A stretch of 24,350 nt of DNA from Candidatus Thalassarchaeum betae (GCA_022448665.1 JAKUUO010000019.1:1-24350), one strand, 5' to 3'. Shown: positions 7,316-15,198, counted from the stretch's first letter. Made by a program: numbers and translations. Notes: generated by a model from the letters alone, not told the origin.

Positions 7316-7897
7316 ATGGGTATCCAACCGAAAATCGGTATCACTGGCCTGCCCCGGTCTGGGAAGTCTGCCGTGCTGGACAAAGTCGTCAGTATGATTA
7401 TTGATGAGCGCAAAGCCGATTCCCGTGCACGAAGGAGGGGGGTCGCGGCCAACATCATCGGAGGGATGAGGACGGAAGCAATCATCGAGAATGGAGAGCG
7501 AGTCGGGTACGCCTGTGTCGACATCCTATCCGGCGACAGAGGTGTGATGGCGCACCGCGAGATAGATTCGCGGAACAGAATCCTCGGCTTCGGCATAGAC
7601 CCAAGCGAGTTGGACAAGGTGGCGGTCCCTGCCATCCAGAACGCCATTGGTAACTGCGAGATACTCGTCATCGACGAGGTCGGCAAGTTCTCCGTCGAGA
7701 GTGAGGGTTTCGTGGCAGCTGTGAGGGAGGCTCTGGAGTACGACATGCCAACTCTGCTGACACTGCACAAAAAGAGTCGCCACCCTCTGCTGCAGGACAT
7801 CCGTAGGAGGGACGACGGCAGGATACTGGAGGTCACCCCTGTCAATAGGGCTCTGTTGCCGTACAAGATTCTCAAACTCATCCTAGAGACATACTGA
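7316..7897 (+). CDS. THEP1-type nucleoside-triphosphatase
   Basis: The 193-residue protein is a P-loop NTPase of the THEP1 family (NTPase_1), known from Aquifex and archaea to hydrolyse several NTPs; its cellular role is not settled. The Walker A motif GLPRSGKS spans residues 11-18 and the Walker B strand with following acid ILVIDEVG spans 116-123. Family-specific elements are IIGGMRTEAIIENGERVGYACVDILSG (47-73) and the VGKFSVESEGF segment after Walker B. The ATG at 7316 is preceded by GAGG with 9-nt spacing. Full length for the family. It heads a (+) strand run that continues with a small membrane protein, gcvH and an RNase H gene. Confidence 0.92.
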   Translation: MGIQPKIGITGLPRSGKSAVLDKVVSMIIDERKADSRARRRGVAANIIGGMRTEAIIENGERVGYACVDILSGDRGVMAHREIDSRNRILGFGIDPSELDKVAVPAIQNAIGNCEILVIDEVGKFSVESEGFVAAVREALEYDMPTLLTLHKKSRHPLLQDIRRRDDGRILEVTPVNRALLPYKILKLILETY

Positions 7898-7919
7898 CGC
7901 TCGCTTTGCGGTCAACTTG

Positions 7920-8321
7920 ATGCATGGGTGTCCACGCTCGGTGCCCGTGGATTCACCGGCGAGCCGTGTAGAGAGGGTGCTCATTGGCCTTGCCGTGCCA
8001 CTGTACCTGCTGACCGCGCTCGCCATCGCCGACGGCAGGATTGTCATCCTCTCCGAGACTGACGTCAACAAGGATTCCGTGGCATACGTGTTCCCTGCCC
8101 TAGCCCTACTCGCTACACTGCTCTACGCCTACATCCAAAGAATGGGAGACCGTCCTCATGGTGGTTCTCCTCTCGACAGGTGGTTCAGCCGTGAGTCTGA
8201 GGACGAGATGCGCGAGCGGTTGAGGCAGGAGCAGGCCGACGCCGACGTCTCCAGCATGGGCTCGGCATGGGCAGTGAGGGAGAAAGAGCATCTCGAACGC
8301 GCCCTCGGCGAGGAAGAGTGA
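7920..8321 (+). CDS. Small membrane protein, function unknown
   Basis: This 133-residue protein has two hydrophobic segments, roughly residues 22-41 (VLIGLAVPLYLLTALAIADG) and 55-73 (VAYVFPALALLATLLYAYI), followed by a charged cytosolic-looking tail. The tail is rich in Glu and Arg with a helical stretch (SEDEMRERLRQEQADADV) and ends in LERALGEEE. I recognise no family. The start is ATG at 7920, preceded by an in-frame TTG. It lies 22 bp after the THEP1 gene and 50 bp before gcvH, so it is probably in the same transcription unit as THEP1. Confidence 0.7.
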   Translation: MHGCPRSVPVDSPASRVERVLIGLAVPLYLLTALAIADGRIVILSETDVNKDSVAYVFPALALLATLLYAYIQRMGDRPHGGSPLDRWFSRESEDEMRERLRQEQADADVSSMGSAWAVREKEHLERALGEEE

Positions 8322-8371
8322 GCATCGAAACCTTCACTCTCCGAGTGCGTCACGGATGGGTCGAGTATACC

Positions 8372-8755
8372 ATGAGTGAAGTTCCAGCGGAGCTGCATTA
8401 CACCGAGTCGCACGAGTGGATCAGAGTCGAGGCGGGCGAGGTCGTCATAGGTATCACAGACTTCGCCCAGAACGCGCTGACAGACGTCGTCTGGGTGGAT
8501 CTCGCCGAGGTTGGCGCGGTCGTGGATGCAATGGAATCATGCGCCAGCGTCGAGTCGGTGAAGTCGGTCAGTGAGATTTACGCTCCAGTCTCAGGAGAGA
8601 TAATAGCCTCCAACATGGAGCTTGAGGACGCTCCTGAGAGAATCAACGAGGACCCTTACGGCGATGGTTGGATTCTCAGGATGGCTACAGCTGACAACGC
8701 TAATCTCGAGGCTCTGCTCGATGCTACAGCCTATGCTGCCCTGATTGGAGAATGA
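8372..8755 (+). CDS. gcvH: Glycine cleavage system H protein
   Basis: This 127-residue lipoyl carrier shuttles the aminomethyl group of glycine between the P, T and L proteins of the glycine cleavage system. The N-terminal YTESHEWIRVE and the GITDFAQNALTDVVWVDLAEVG block are typical. The lipoylated lysine is K64 in SVESVKSVSEIYAPVSGEI, followed by the canonical NEDPYGDGWILRM segment. The ATG at 8372 gives the family length; the open frame upstream to 8267 overlaps the previous gene and is not needed. No gcvP, gcvT or lipoate ligase gene is in the window. The stop overlaps the RNase H start in an ATGA arrangement. Confidence 0.95.
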   Translation: MSEVPAELHYTESHEWIRVEAGEVVIGITDFAQNALTDVVWVDLAEVGAVVDAMESCASVESVKSVSEIYAPVSGEIIASNMELEDAPERINEDPYGDGWILRMATADNANLEALLDATAYAALIGE

Positions 8756-9297
8756 CGATGACTGGGTCCCTTCCGCTGTACATCTACGTCGATGGCTCGT
8801 GTGAGGAGAACAGGGACGTCACCGCCTCCACACCCGCAGGATGGGGTTTCTGCGTCGTCTCAGGAGACAATGGGGTCGGACGAGGGAGAGGGGAGGTCGT
8901 CTTGGAAAGAAGCGGGGTGGTTGTCACCGACGAAGATGCAGAGAGCTATCTCGGAGCTGAAGTGGGCTCGAACAACACAGCTGAGTTGAGCGCAGTTGCG
9001 CAAGCCATGAGGTGGCTCCTAGCAGAGGGCGGCAGCCAGGCCGTTGTCATCCGTGGGGACTCCCAGTACGCCCTCAACATAGCCTCTGCAGTCTGGAGGG
9101 CGAAGGCGAACCGAGGCCTAGCGCTGTCCACTCAGGCCCTGTGGAGCGAAGTCGCCTCCCTGCGCTCCCTGACACCCGAGCACGTCCGGGCGCACCGTGG
9201 GCATCGGTGGAACGAACGCGCCGACCATCTCGCATTCCGAGCCATGCAGGGTGAGGATGCGCTGCCCCTGCAGTTCTGGAAGCCGGGGCGCCGTTGA
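8752..9297 (+). CDS. Ribonuclease HI family protein
   Basis: This 181-residue protein carries the type 1 RNase H fold and would cleave RNA in RNA-DNA hybrids. The metal-binding acids are all present: D14 in YVDGSC, E78 in NNTAELSAV, D103 in RGDSQYAL and D158 in NERADHLA. The flexible-loop histidine region AHRGHRWNERAD (147-158) is also intact. Compared with E. coli RNase HI it has an insertion between the first two strands (residues 35-70). The ATG at 8752 overlaps the gcvH stop by 4 bp; a second ATG at 8758 is an alternative. It ends one base before the stop of the convergent membrane protein gene. Confidence 0.92.
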   Translation: MTMTGSLPLYIYVDGSCEENRDVTASTPAGWGFCVVSGDNGVGRGRGEVVLERSGVVVTDEDAESYLGAEVGSNNTAELSAVAQAMRWLLAEGGSQAVVIRGDSQYALNIASAVWRAKANRGLALSTQALWSEVASLRSLTPEHVRAHRGHRWNERADHLAFRAMQGEDALPLQFWKPGRR

Positions 9298-9714
9298 TTA
9301 CTCCTTATCCGCCAGTGGCCCGATGCTCAGCATCACATAGACGGCCTGGAGTATCATCAGGAGGCCCAAGAGCATCAGAATCAGGCCTGCTGGGTCCGGC
9401 ATATGCTCCTGCATCGGATTGCCCGACACCCATGCCAGAGCAATTGTAGCGACGCCAGCGACGAGGATCTTCCTAGACGAGCCAGGCGGGTCCTCCCACA
9501 GATCCAGCCACGGAACCAGTCCCTTCCGCTTGAAGGTCATACGATACCAGGCCACGTAGAGCAGAACCATCCCGGTCAGTCCGATTACCCCCAGGGTGAA
9601 CGATTCCGAGTCCCAAGGGCCGGCTGGTGCGAAGCCGATAAGCAGTGTATCGAGCATCATCAAGGCGCCTAAGGTCGCATGGAGCCGCCATTCGGGCGCC
9701 ACTTGCTCGGCCAT
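9298..9714 (-). CDS. Four-helix membrane protein, function unknown
   Basis: The 138-residue protein has four hydrophobic segments: about residues 12-29, 40-57, 83-98 and 108-131. Between the second and third is a cytosolic-type loop with RMTFKRKGLVPWLDLWEDPPGSSRK. I do not recognise the family. The same frame stays open far upstream, but that portion is antisense to the PLP-enzyme gene; the ATG at 9714 (MAEQVAPEW) gives a compact membrane protein and a normal 82-bp divergent spacer. It ends directly against the RNase H gene. Confidence 0.7.
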   Translation of the reverse strand: MAEQVAPEWRLHATLGALMMLDTLLIGFAPAGPWDSESFTLGVIGLTGMVLLYVAWYRMTFKRKGLVPWLDLWEDPPGSSRKILVAGVATIALAWVSGNPMQEHMPDPAGLILMLLGLLMILQAVYVMLSIGPLADKE

Positions 9715-9786
9715 GATGTCACGAGGTGGGTCCCCGGCTTGAAATCGCCGTAGCGATGGTGTCTTCAAGGCCGCCTCGCAGGCGCT

Positions 9787-9793
9787 GGGGAGG
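9787..9793 (+). promoter_or_regulatory. Strong Shine-Dalgarno site for the dehydratase/racemase gene
   Basis: GGGGAGG ends 3 bases before the ATG at 9797 and fixes that start. Spacing is short but the match to the anti-SD is long. Confidence 0.55.
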
Positions 9794-9796
9794 CAC

Positions 9797-10747
9797 ATGG
9801 GGTACGCAGTCGAGTTCAGCGACGTGCAGGCTGCTGCACAGAGGATCGCTGGTACCGTCAAGAGAACTGTCGTGGTGTCCTCGGAAGAAATCAACGATAT
9901 CGCCGGCAGAGAGGTCCTGCTGAAGTGCGAAAACCTACAGCACGTTGGCGCCTTCAAGTTTCGCGGTGCGACCAACGCGGTGAGAATGCTCGATGAAGAT
10001 GCAGAGATGGGAGTATGCACGCACAGTAGCGGCAACCACGCTCAGGCGCTTGCGCTTGCAGCGAAGCAGCGAGGCATACCTGCCTACATCGTGATGCCGA
10101 ATACCGCTCCCAAGGTCAAGGTGGCCGGCGTACAGAGCCATGACGCCGAGATAACCTTCTGCGAGCCTACACTGGAAGCTAGGGAGGCAACGGCTGCGAG
10201 TGTAATCGAGCGGACCGGTGCGACGCTGGTTCACCCATACGACAACCCGAACGTCATCGCAGGCCAAGGCACGGCTGCGATGGAACTCTTCGAACAGGCG
10301 GGCCCCATGGACGCGGTGATTGCTCCTGTAGGTGGTGGCGGGCTGATGTCAGGTACTTGCATTACCACGCGGGCCCTGTTCCCCGAGACTAGGCTGTTCG
10401 GAGCCGAGCCGGAAGGGGCTGACGACGCGGCCCGCTCACTGGCCGCAGGCGAATACATCCCTCAGACTGGTCCGGACACCATCTGCGACGGACTGCTGAC
10501 CAGTTTGGGGCAATTGACCTGGCCCATACTGAGGGACCATCTCGAGGGTGTCATCACAGTCAGCGACGATGAGGTGGTCGAGGCAATGCGGCTTCTGCTC
10601 AAGCACCTCGGAATGGTGGTCGAGCCGAGCGGTGCGGCCTCACTCGCGGCAGTGCTGAGGCCCGAGTTCAGGGAGCTCGAGGGCATCGGCAAAGTGGGGC
10701 TCATTCTTTCAGGGGGAAATGTAGACCCCGGATCGGTCGCCTTCTAG
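9797..10747 (+). CDS. PLP-dependent threonine/serine dehydratase or serine racemase
   Basis: This 316-residue fold-type II PLP enzyme has the cofactor lysine K54 in GAFKFRGA, the substrate-carboxylate loop SSGNHAQ (77-83), the phosphate-binding tetraglycine GGGG (179-182) and the C-terminal LSGGNVD. Family members deaminate threonine or serine to 2-oxo acids or racemise serine. There is no C-terminal ACT regulatory domain, so this is the short catabolic or racemase-like form, not feedback-regulated IlvA. Sequence alone does not separate threonine dehydratase from serine racemase. The start is set by GGGGAGG just upstream. No clear operon partner: the next gene is tRNA-Cys on the opposite strand. 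Confidence 0.9.
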   Translation: MGYAVEFSDVQAAAQRIAGTVKRTVVVSSEEINDIAGREVLLKCENLQHVGAFKFRGATNAVRMLDEDAEMGVCTHSSGNHAQALALAAKQRGIPAYIVMPNTAPKVKVAGVQSHDAEITFCEPTLEAREATAASVIERTGATLVHPYDNPNVIAGQGTAAMELFEQAGPMDAVIAPVGGGGLMSGTCITTRALFPETRLFGAEPEGADDAARSLAAGEYIPQTGPDTICDGLLTSLGQLTWPILRDHLEGVITVSDDEVVEAMRLLLKHLGMVVEPSGAASLAAVLRPEFRELEGIGKVGLILSGGNVDPGSVAF

Positions 10748-10768
10748 AGCGGTTGCTGAGACGGAAGA

Positions 10769-10842
10769 TGGAGCACGGGCCGGGATTTGCACCCGGGTCC
10801 ATGGATCTGCAGTCCATTGCATAGCTGCTCTGCCACCCGTGC
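10769..10842 (-). tRNA. tRNA-Cys (GCA) with encoded CCA
   Basis: On the minus strand GCACGGG pairs perfectly with CCCGTGC (acceptor, 7 bp). The anticodon arm ATGGA-CTGCAGA-TCCAT has 5 perfect pairs and anticodon GCA. The T arm CCGGG-TGCAAAT-CCCGG has 5 perfect pairs. The discriminator base is U73, as expected for tRNA-Cys, and CCA is encoded at 10769-10771. There is no intron. Two oddities: the T loop has G at position 55 instead of U, and the short D loop (GAGCAGCTA region) has no GG dinucleotide at 18-19. The mature body is 71 nt, on the short side. The perfect stems argue for a working gene. Confidence 0.93.
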
Positions 10843-10919
10843 AGCGACTCTCGACCCCCGAGGTCCCCTTGAAGACTCTTTGGAGAGCAGCGACGTCGCT
10901 CTCAGAGGACTTGGCGCAT

Positions 10920-12086
10920 ATGTTCATCTCCGGTCAGCCACCCGCCAGCGGCATGCCCGAGATTTCCTCGCGCTACGACGGGCTTGGTGTGGGCTTCGCA
11001 CCCTATCTGCAGCCCCCCGGGCCAGAAGTAGTCCGCTGGACGGTGGGTGAGCCGGGCTTCGATGCACCGAGTGAGGTCATCGAAGCGGCGATCAAGGAAC
11101 TCCAAGATGGTAACACGAAGTACACCCGCGGAGCCGGTTCGATGGAGTTGTGCCAAGCCGTTTCCGACTACCTAGCACGTCATCACGGAATAGACGTGGG
11201 CATGGATGATGTGGTCATCACGCCTGGTGCCAAGCAGGCGCTGCTGTACTCGTTCATGATAGCGACCATGCCAGGAGACGAAGCCATCCTGTTGGCTCCA
11301 TCGTGGGCCTCTTACGAGCCTATGCTCAGCCTGATAGGGGCGGTCCCGGTGAACGTCCCAGTGAGGAAGGACAACTTCCACCCCGACATCGATGCCATCG
11401 GAGCAGCGGTCACCGAGAGAACCCGGATGATACTGATCAACTCGCCATGCAACCCAACGGGAGCCGTGTTCACGCCCGACGAGATGCAGGCGATAGTCGA
11501 CATAGCCGTCGAGCACGACCTCTGGATAGTCTCAGACGAGATCTACGCCAGGTTGGTCTGGACAGACTATCCTCATATCTCCCCCTTCACCCTCCCCGGT
11601 GGTAAGGAGCGCACACTAATCGTCAACGGCTGGTCGAAGTCATGGGCGATGACGGGGATGAGGCTGGGCTTCCTCGCAGGACCCCCGGATGCGATGAGGG
11701 CGGCGGTGAAGACTCAGGCCAACTCAGCCTCGCACGTCCCCACTTTCATGATGCACGCAGCTGCGGTGGCGCTTGACTGCGACGACTCTGTGGAGGAGTT
11801 CAACCGAGAGTACCTGAAACGACGCGATATCATGATTGATGGACTCACAGGAATGTCTGGCCTGAGGGTGGTCGAGCCCGAAGGAGCGTTCTACGTGTTC
11901 GTCGATGTCACCGGCACCGGGATGAGCGATATCGAGTTCGCCGACGGAGCCCTGGAGGCCGGAGTACAGTTGATTCCGACTTCACTCATCACCGGCGGCG
12001 AGGGATTCGTCAGAATATCATACGCCACCGACGAGGAGGCGATTCACGAGGGGTTGAGACGCTTGCGAGCATGGCTTGTGGATTAG
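10920..12086 (+). CDS. Class I/II PLP-dependent aminotransferase (aspartate aminotransferase-like)
   Basis: This 388-residue enzyme belongs to the fold-type I aminotransferases that include archaeal aspartate and aromatic aminotransferases. The cofactor lysine is K240 in NGWSKSWAMTGMRLGF; other active-site residues are N178 in NSPCNPTG, D206 and Y209 in VSDEIYA, and the sulfate-type Arg248 in GMRLG. The WTVGEPGFDAP segment near the N-terminus and TKYTRGAGSMELCQAV are also family marks. The amino acid substrate cannot be decided. The open frame begins at 10839 inside the tRNA gene, so the ATG at 10920, preceded by AGAGGA with 10-nt spacing, is the likely start; an ATG at 10953 is possible. It is 35 bp upstream of speD on the same strand. 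Confidence 0.9.
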   Translation: MFISGQPPASGMPEISSRYDGLGVGFAPYLQPPGPEVVRWTVGEPGFDAPSEVIEAAIKELQDGNTKYTRGAGSMELCQAVSDYLARHHGIDVGMDDVVITPGAKQALLYSFMIATMPGDEAILLAPSWASYEPMLSLIGAVPVNVPVRKDNFHPDIDAIGAAVTERTRMILINSPCNPTGAVFTPDEMQAIVDIAVEHDLWIVSDEIYARLVWTDYPHISPFTLPGGKERTLIVNGWSKSWAMTGMRLGFLAGPPDAMRAAVKTQANSASHVPTFMMHAAAVALDCDDSVEEFNREYLKRRDIMIDGLTGMSGLRVVEPEGAFYVFVDVTGTGMSDIEFADGALEAGVQLIPTSLITGGEGFVRISYATDEEAIHEGLRRLRAWLVD

Positions 12087-12121
12087 TCACCTTGAAATCG
12101 ACAAAACGATGCAGAGGGTGT

Positions 12122-12493
12122 ATGAGCGGTTCAGCGCGCGGCGGTCACATCCTGCTGGACTACACCGATTACGCCTCACCGGTCGACAACGACGGCGAGT
12201 GGATGTTGCAGTTGCTGCGTGACAGCGTCCGGAGAGCGGGCATCAGAGAGGTCCACTCCCATGTCGCGCAATTCAATGGCGCAGACAGCCCGCCCGGCTT
12301 CGCGGCTGTTGTGCTGATTGACGAGAGCCATGTCAGCGCACACTGCTATTCGAACAGGGGCCTGCTGGCGATTGACATCTTCACTTGCGGAGGCAACGAC
12401 CCCGGCCCATTGGCCGACGACATCCATAGAGTCCTGCAGAGCGCGGTGCCCGAATTGGTCCTCTCCGGACGCAAACATGTAGACAGATTCTGA
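12122..12493 (+). CDS. speD: S-adenosylmethionine decarboxylase proenzyme
   Basis: The 123-residue protein is a prokaryotic AdoMet decarboxylase, which self-cleaves to form a pyruvoyl group and makes the aminopropyl donor for spermidine. The cleavage site is E68-S69 in DESHVSAH, the processing histidine is H74, and the catalytic cysteine is C89 in DIFTCG; the Ser-His and Ser-Cys spacings (5 and 20) equal those of the Thermotoga enzyme. The N-terminal GGHILLDYTDY also fits. The usual HTWPE stretch after the histidine reads HCYSN, a substitution worth noting. The ATG at 12122 follows an AGAGGG ribosome site, making the start firm. It sits 9 bp before the deoxyhypusine-synthase-family gene, which would use spermidine, so the two are very likely one functional unit. 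Confidence 0.92.
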   Translation: MSGSARGGHILLDYTDYASPVDNDGEWMLQLLRDSVRRAGIREVHSHVAQFNGADSPPGFAAVVLIDESHVSAHCYSNRGLLAIDIFTCGGNDPGPLADDIHRVLQSAVPELVLSGRKHVDRF

Positions 12494-12502
12494 GATGAGG
12501 TC

Positions 12503-13450
12503 ATGTCGGTACGTGACTTCATCGAGGAGAATTACCGCCACTTCAACGCTGGCGCACTCGCGCAGTGCGTAGAATCCCTGCGCGGATTCCTGAACAATGA
12601 TGGGAGGCTGATGGTCACTCTGGCCGGAGCGATGTCTACCGCTGAGATTGGCAGGAGTCTGGCTCCGGCTATTCGCGCGCAGAGGGTGCATGCTATCTGC
12701 TGCACCGGCGCCAATCTGGAAGAGGATCTGTTCAATCTGGTCGCACGCTCTAGTTACGAGAAGATCGCGGACTGGCGCGAGCTTACAGCGAGTGATGAGG
12801 TCGCGCTGCGGGAACGCGGGATGAATCGGGTGACCGATGTTGCGATTCCGGAGGAAGAAGCGATTCGCGCTATTGAGAAACCGTTGATGTCGCTGTGGGA
12901 GGACGCCGAGGCTGCAGACGACCGCAGGTTCCCACATGAGTACCTGTACGACCTGCTTCTCCACGGAGAACTGGAGTTCGATGCGGCGCCAGAGAGTTCC
13001 TGGCTGGTGGCAGCAGCAGATGCGAATCTCCCAATCTTCACGCCCGGATGGGAGGACTCGACGCTTGGCAACATACTTGCTGCTCGCGTCCTCGACTGCT
13101 CGCTCAAGAGCCCGGATATTGTCAAGGGAGGCCTGCACGCTACGCAAGCGCTTGCAGACTGGTATCGCGAGGACGATTCTCCGACCGGTCTGCTTCAAGT
13201 CGGTGGTGGCATCGCCGGCGACTTTGCTATCTCGGTGGTGCCGATGCTGCGTCAGGACGCCAAGGTCGATGTCCCGCTCTGGTCCTGGTTCGCGCAAATC
13301 TCGGAGTCGCGCCCTTCCTACGGGGGCTATTCAGGCGCACCACCTAACGAGAAGATAAGCTGGGACAAACTCGGTGCTGATACCCCTAGGTTCGTCATCG
13401 AGTCAGATGCTACCATTGTTCTGCCGCTATTGCTGGCAGCCCTAGAATAA
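12503..13450 (+). CDS. Deoxyhypusine synthase family protein
   Basis: This 315-residue protein belongs to the deoxyhypusine synthase family, which transfers the aminobutyl group of spermidine to a lysine of aIF5A using NAD. Marks are VTLAGAMSTAEIG (38-50), CCTGANLEEDLF (66-77), PIFTPGWEDSTLGN (177-190), LLQVGGGIAGDF and the active-site lysine K289 in EKISWDKLGAD. The segment after GGG is the IAGDFAISVVPML type, not the classical KHHIANANLM type of eukaryotic enzymes, and it continues with SYGGYSGAPPNEKISW. This is the DHS-like subgroup also found in bacteria, some members of which are reported to act in homospermidine formation. Activity toward aIF5A is therefore probable but not certain. An ATGAGGT ribosome site precedes ATG 12503. 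The 3' end overlaps the convergent enolase gene by 9 bp. Confidence 0.88.
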   Translation: MSVRDFIEENYRHFNAGALAQCVESLRGFLNNDGRLMVTLAGAMSTAEIGRSLAPAIRAQRVHAICCTGANLEEDLFNLVARSSYEKIADWRELTASDEVALRERGMNRVTDVAIPEEEAIRAIEKPLMSLWEDAEAADDRRFPHEYLYDLLLHGELEFDAAPESSWLVAAADANLPIFTPGWEDSTLGNILAARVLDCSLKSPDIVKGGLHATQALADWYREDDSPTGLLQVGGGIAGDFAISVVPMLRQDAKVDVPLWSWFAQISESRPSYGGYSGAPPNEKISWDKLGADTPRFVIESDATIVLPLLLAALE

Positions 13451-14683
13451 GTCCGTGAAATCGCTGCATTGCTCGGCTATCCTAAGAAGTTGGTTGTACT
13501 TCGAAGTGCGATCGCTCCTCGCCGGCGCCCCGGTCTTGATTTGCTTGGCGTCGGTGCCTACGGCAAAGTCTGCGATGATATCGTCGGAGGTCTCCCCGGA
13601 GCGGTGGCTGATGACGGTGGCGAAGCCAGAGGTTCGGGCCATCTCCATGACGCGCAGGGTCTCGGTGACCGTGCCAATCTGATTGAGCTTGATGAGGATG
13701 GCATTACTTGCGCCCTCGGCTATTCCCCGAGTGAAGCGCGTGGGGTTGGTCACGTAGAGGTCGTCGCCGACAATCTGCACCCGGCCTCCCTCACTGGCCG
13801 TGAATTCGACCCAAGACCCCCAATCATCCTCGCCAAATGCGTCTTCTAGAGAGACTATCGGATAGTTGTCGAGCCACGAAGAGTAGAGTGCGCCCAACTC
13901 AGAGCCGGACATCACCTTGCCGTCGATGTGGTAGCCATCGTCGCGATGGAACTCCTCTGCGGCGCAGTCGAGAGCAATCGAAATCTGCTCACCGGGCGTG
14001 TACCCGGCTCGCTCTATCGCTCCAAGCACGTGACGCAGTCCGTCCTCATTGCGCGGGAGGTTAGGTGCGAAACCGCCCTCATCACCCACGCCGCTGAGAA
14101 GGCCTTCCTCTTTGAGCACCGACTTCAGCGCGTGATATGTCTCCACTCCAGCGCGAAGAGCCCTGGGAAAACTATCGAAGCCGTGGGGTACGACCATGAA
14201 CTCCTGAACATCGACATTCGAGGATGCGTGAACGCCACCGTTGAGGATGTTCATCTGTGGCACCGGCAGGCTACTGCGATCTCTGCCCGCGATGTGCGCC
14301 CACAGTGGGCCGTCTGCCGCTGCCCTCAGACATGCCATTGAGGCACCAAGAATCGCGTTGGCGCCTAGGCGGCCCTTGTTCGCTGTCCCGTCGAGTGCAA
14401 TCAGAGTGGCATCAATGGCTTCCTGATCATTCACATCCATGCCCATCAGAGCGTTGCGAATCTCACCGTTGACGTGGGCGACGGCTGTATCGACGCCTCT
14501 GCCGGCCCACTGAGCACCGCCATCGCGCAGCTCAACAGCCTCGTAACTGCCAGTGCTGGCACCTGAGGGGACCGCTGCACGGCCGCGCAGTACCCCATCC
14601 ACGCAGCAGTCGACTTCGACAGTCGGGTTGCCGCGAGAATCCAGAATAACCCGGGCGGAGAGGTCGCTGACAGCGCCACTCAT
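13442..14683 (-). CDS. eno: Enolase (phosphopyruvate hydratase)
   Basis: The 413-residue enzyme interconverts 2-phosphoglycerate and phosphoenolpyruvate in glycolysis and gluconeogenesis. All key parts are present: DSRGNPTVEVD (15-25), PSGASTG (39-45), NKGRLGANAILGASMA (102-117), the signature loop VPQMNILNGGVHA, GDEGGFAPNL (200-209), Mg ligands D239, E280 (VSLEDAFGEDDW) and D307 (VGDDLYVTN), the base K332 (IKLNQIGT), and VISHRSGETSD (357-367). The ATG at 14683 gives the canonical N-terminus. It ends with a short DLF tail overlapping the deoxyhypusine-synthase-family gene end. The Cys-rich gene 49 bp upstream is on the same strand and may be co-transcribed. Confidence 0.97.
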   Translation of the reverse strand: MSGAVSDLSARVILDSRGNPTVEVDCCVDGVLRGRAAVPSGASTGSYEAVELRDGGAQWAGRGVDTAVAHVNGEIRNALMGMDVNDQEAIDATLIALDGTANKGRLGANAILGASMACLRAAADGPLWAHIAGRDRSSLPVPQMNILNGGVHASSNVDVQEFMVVPHGFDSFPRALRAGVETYHALKSVLKEEGLLSGVGDEGGFAPNLPRNEDGLRHVLGAIERAGYTPGEQISIALDCAAEEFHRDDGYHIDGKVMSGSELGALYSSWLDNYPIVSLEDAFGEDDWGSWVEFTASEGGRVQIVGDDLYVTNPTRFTRGIAEGASNAILIKLNQIGTVTETLRVMEMARTSGFATVISHRSGETSDDIIADFAVGTDAKQIKTGAPARSDRTSKYNQLLRIAEQCSDFTDLF

Positions 14684-14732
14684 TGAAGCGGCGACCTGCC
14701 ATCTCCCTCTCAAGGTTGCGCAGGGCAAAGAT

Positions 14733-15167
14733 TCAGGTGTTGAGCCAACTCAGCCAGCGAGCGACCTTTCCTTGGACCTCAGGCACTTCCATCTCGGAGC
14801 GGCAGCAGCGCTCCCAGCAGAGTTGCTCATCTGTGGGTGAGATCGAGAACAGCTCGGCGCGGAACAGGACCCCGTCGTGCTCCTGGCGCTTGCCGCGGTT
14901 GTCGTCGACGAAGCAATGTAGCAGGTGCTTGGGGAAATGCTGCATCTTACCGGCAGACGGGCAACAGAGCATGACGCTCCTCTCGAGGAAGAGAAGTGAG
15001 TCGCCAGTGCACTGATCGACCTCGTGGCCGAGTACCTTGGAGTCAGTCAAAAGAGATGCGACGTCGACATTGTACCACTCGGTGTGGGAGGGGGGGATAT
15101 CCAATTCGGAGACGTCGTCGAGATACTCCTGAATGCGGAGGTGCGCGACCGTCTCCTCCGCCGACAT
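14733..15167 (-). CDS. Uncharacterised small cysteine-rich protein
   Basis: This 144-residue protein matches no family I recognise. It contains seven cysteines: C53, the pair C68-C69, C85, C117 and the pair C121-C122, the last three as CWERCC, plus His77, His81 and His84 in MQHFPKHLLHCF. The grouping suggests metal binding or disulfides but no standard zinc-finger spacing is seen. No signal peptide or membrane segment is apparent. The ATG at 15167 has a TATTCATTA element about 27 bp upstream, consistent with a leaderless transcript. It precedes enolase by 49 bp. The reading frame is favoured over opposite-strand frames by this promoter and gene spacing, with moderate confidence. Confidence 0.58.
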   Translation of the reverse strand: MSAEETVAHLRIQEYLDDVSELDIPPSHTEWYNVDVASLLTDSKVLGHEVDQCTGDSLLFLERSVMLCCPSAGKMQHFPKHLLHCFVDDNRGKRQEHDGVLFRAELFSISPTDEQLCWERCCRSEMEVPEVQGKVARWLSWLNT

Positions 15168-15189
15168 CGGACGCGAATTGTCGCCGTCC

Positions 15190-15198
15190 CTAATGAAT
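15190..15198 (-). promoter_or_regulatory. Candidate TATA box for the Cys-rich gene/enolase unit
   Basis: Reading the minus strand, TATTCATTA lies about 27 bp before the ATG at 15167. This is the position expected for a leaderless archaeal transcript. Confidence 0.4.

Noticed and set aside
10772..10842. tRNA-Cys being a pseudogene because of its odd D and T loops
   Set aside because: Acceptor, anticodon and T stems are all perfectly paired, U73 is correct and CCA is encoded, which is not expected of a decayed copy.
12176..13297. 373-codon open frame on the minus strand across speD and the DHS-family gene
   Set aside because: Long, but antisense to two enzymes with all catalytic residues visible; its own translation shows no recognisable domain.
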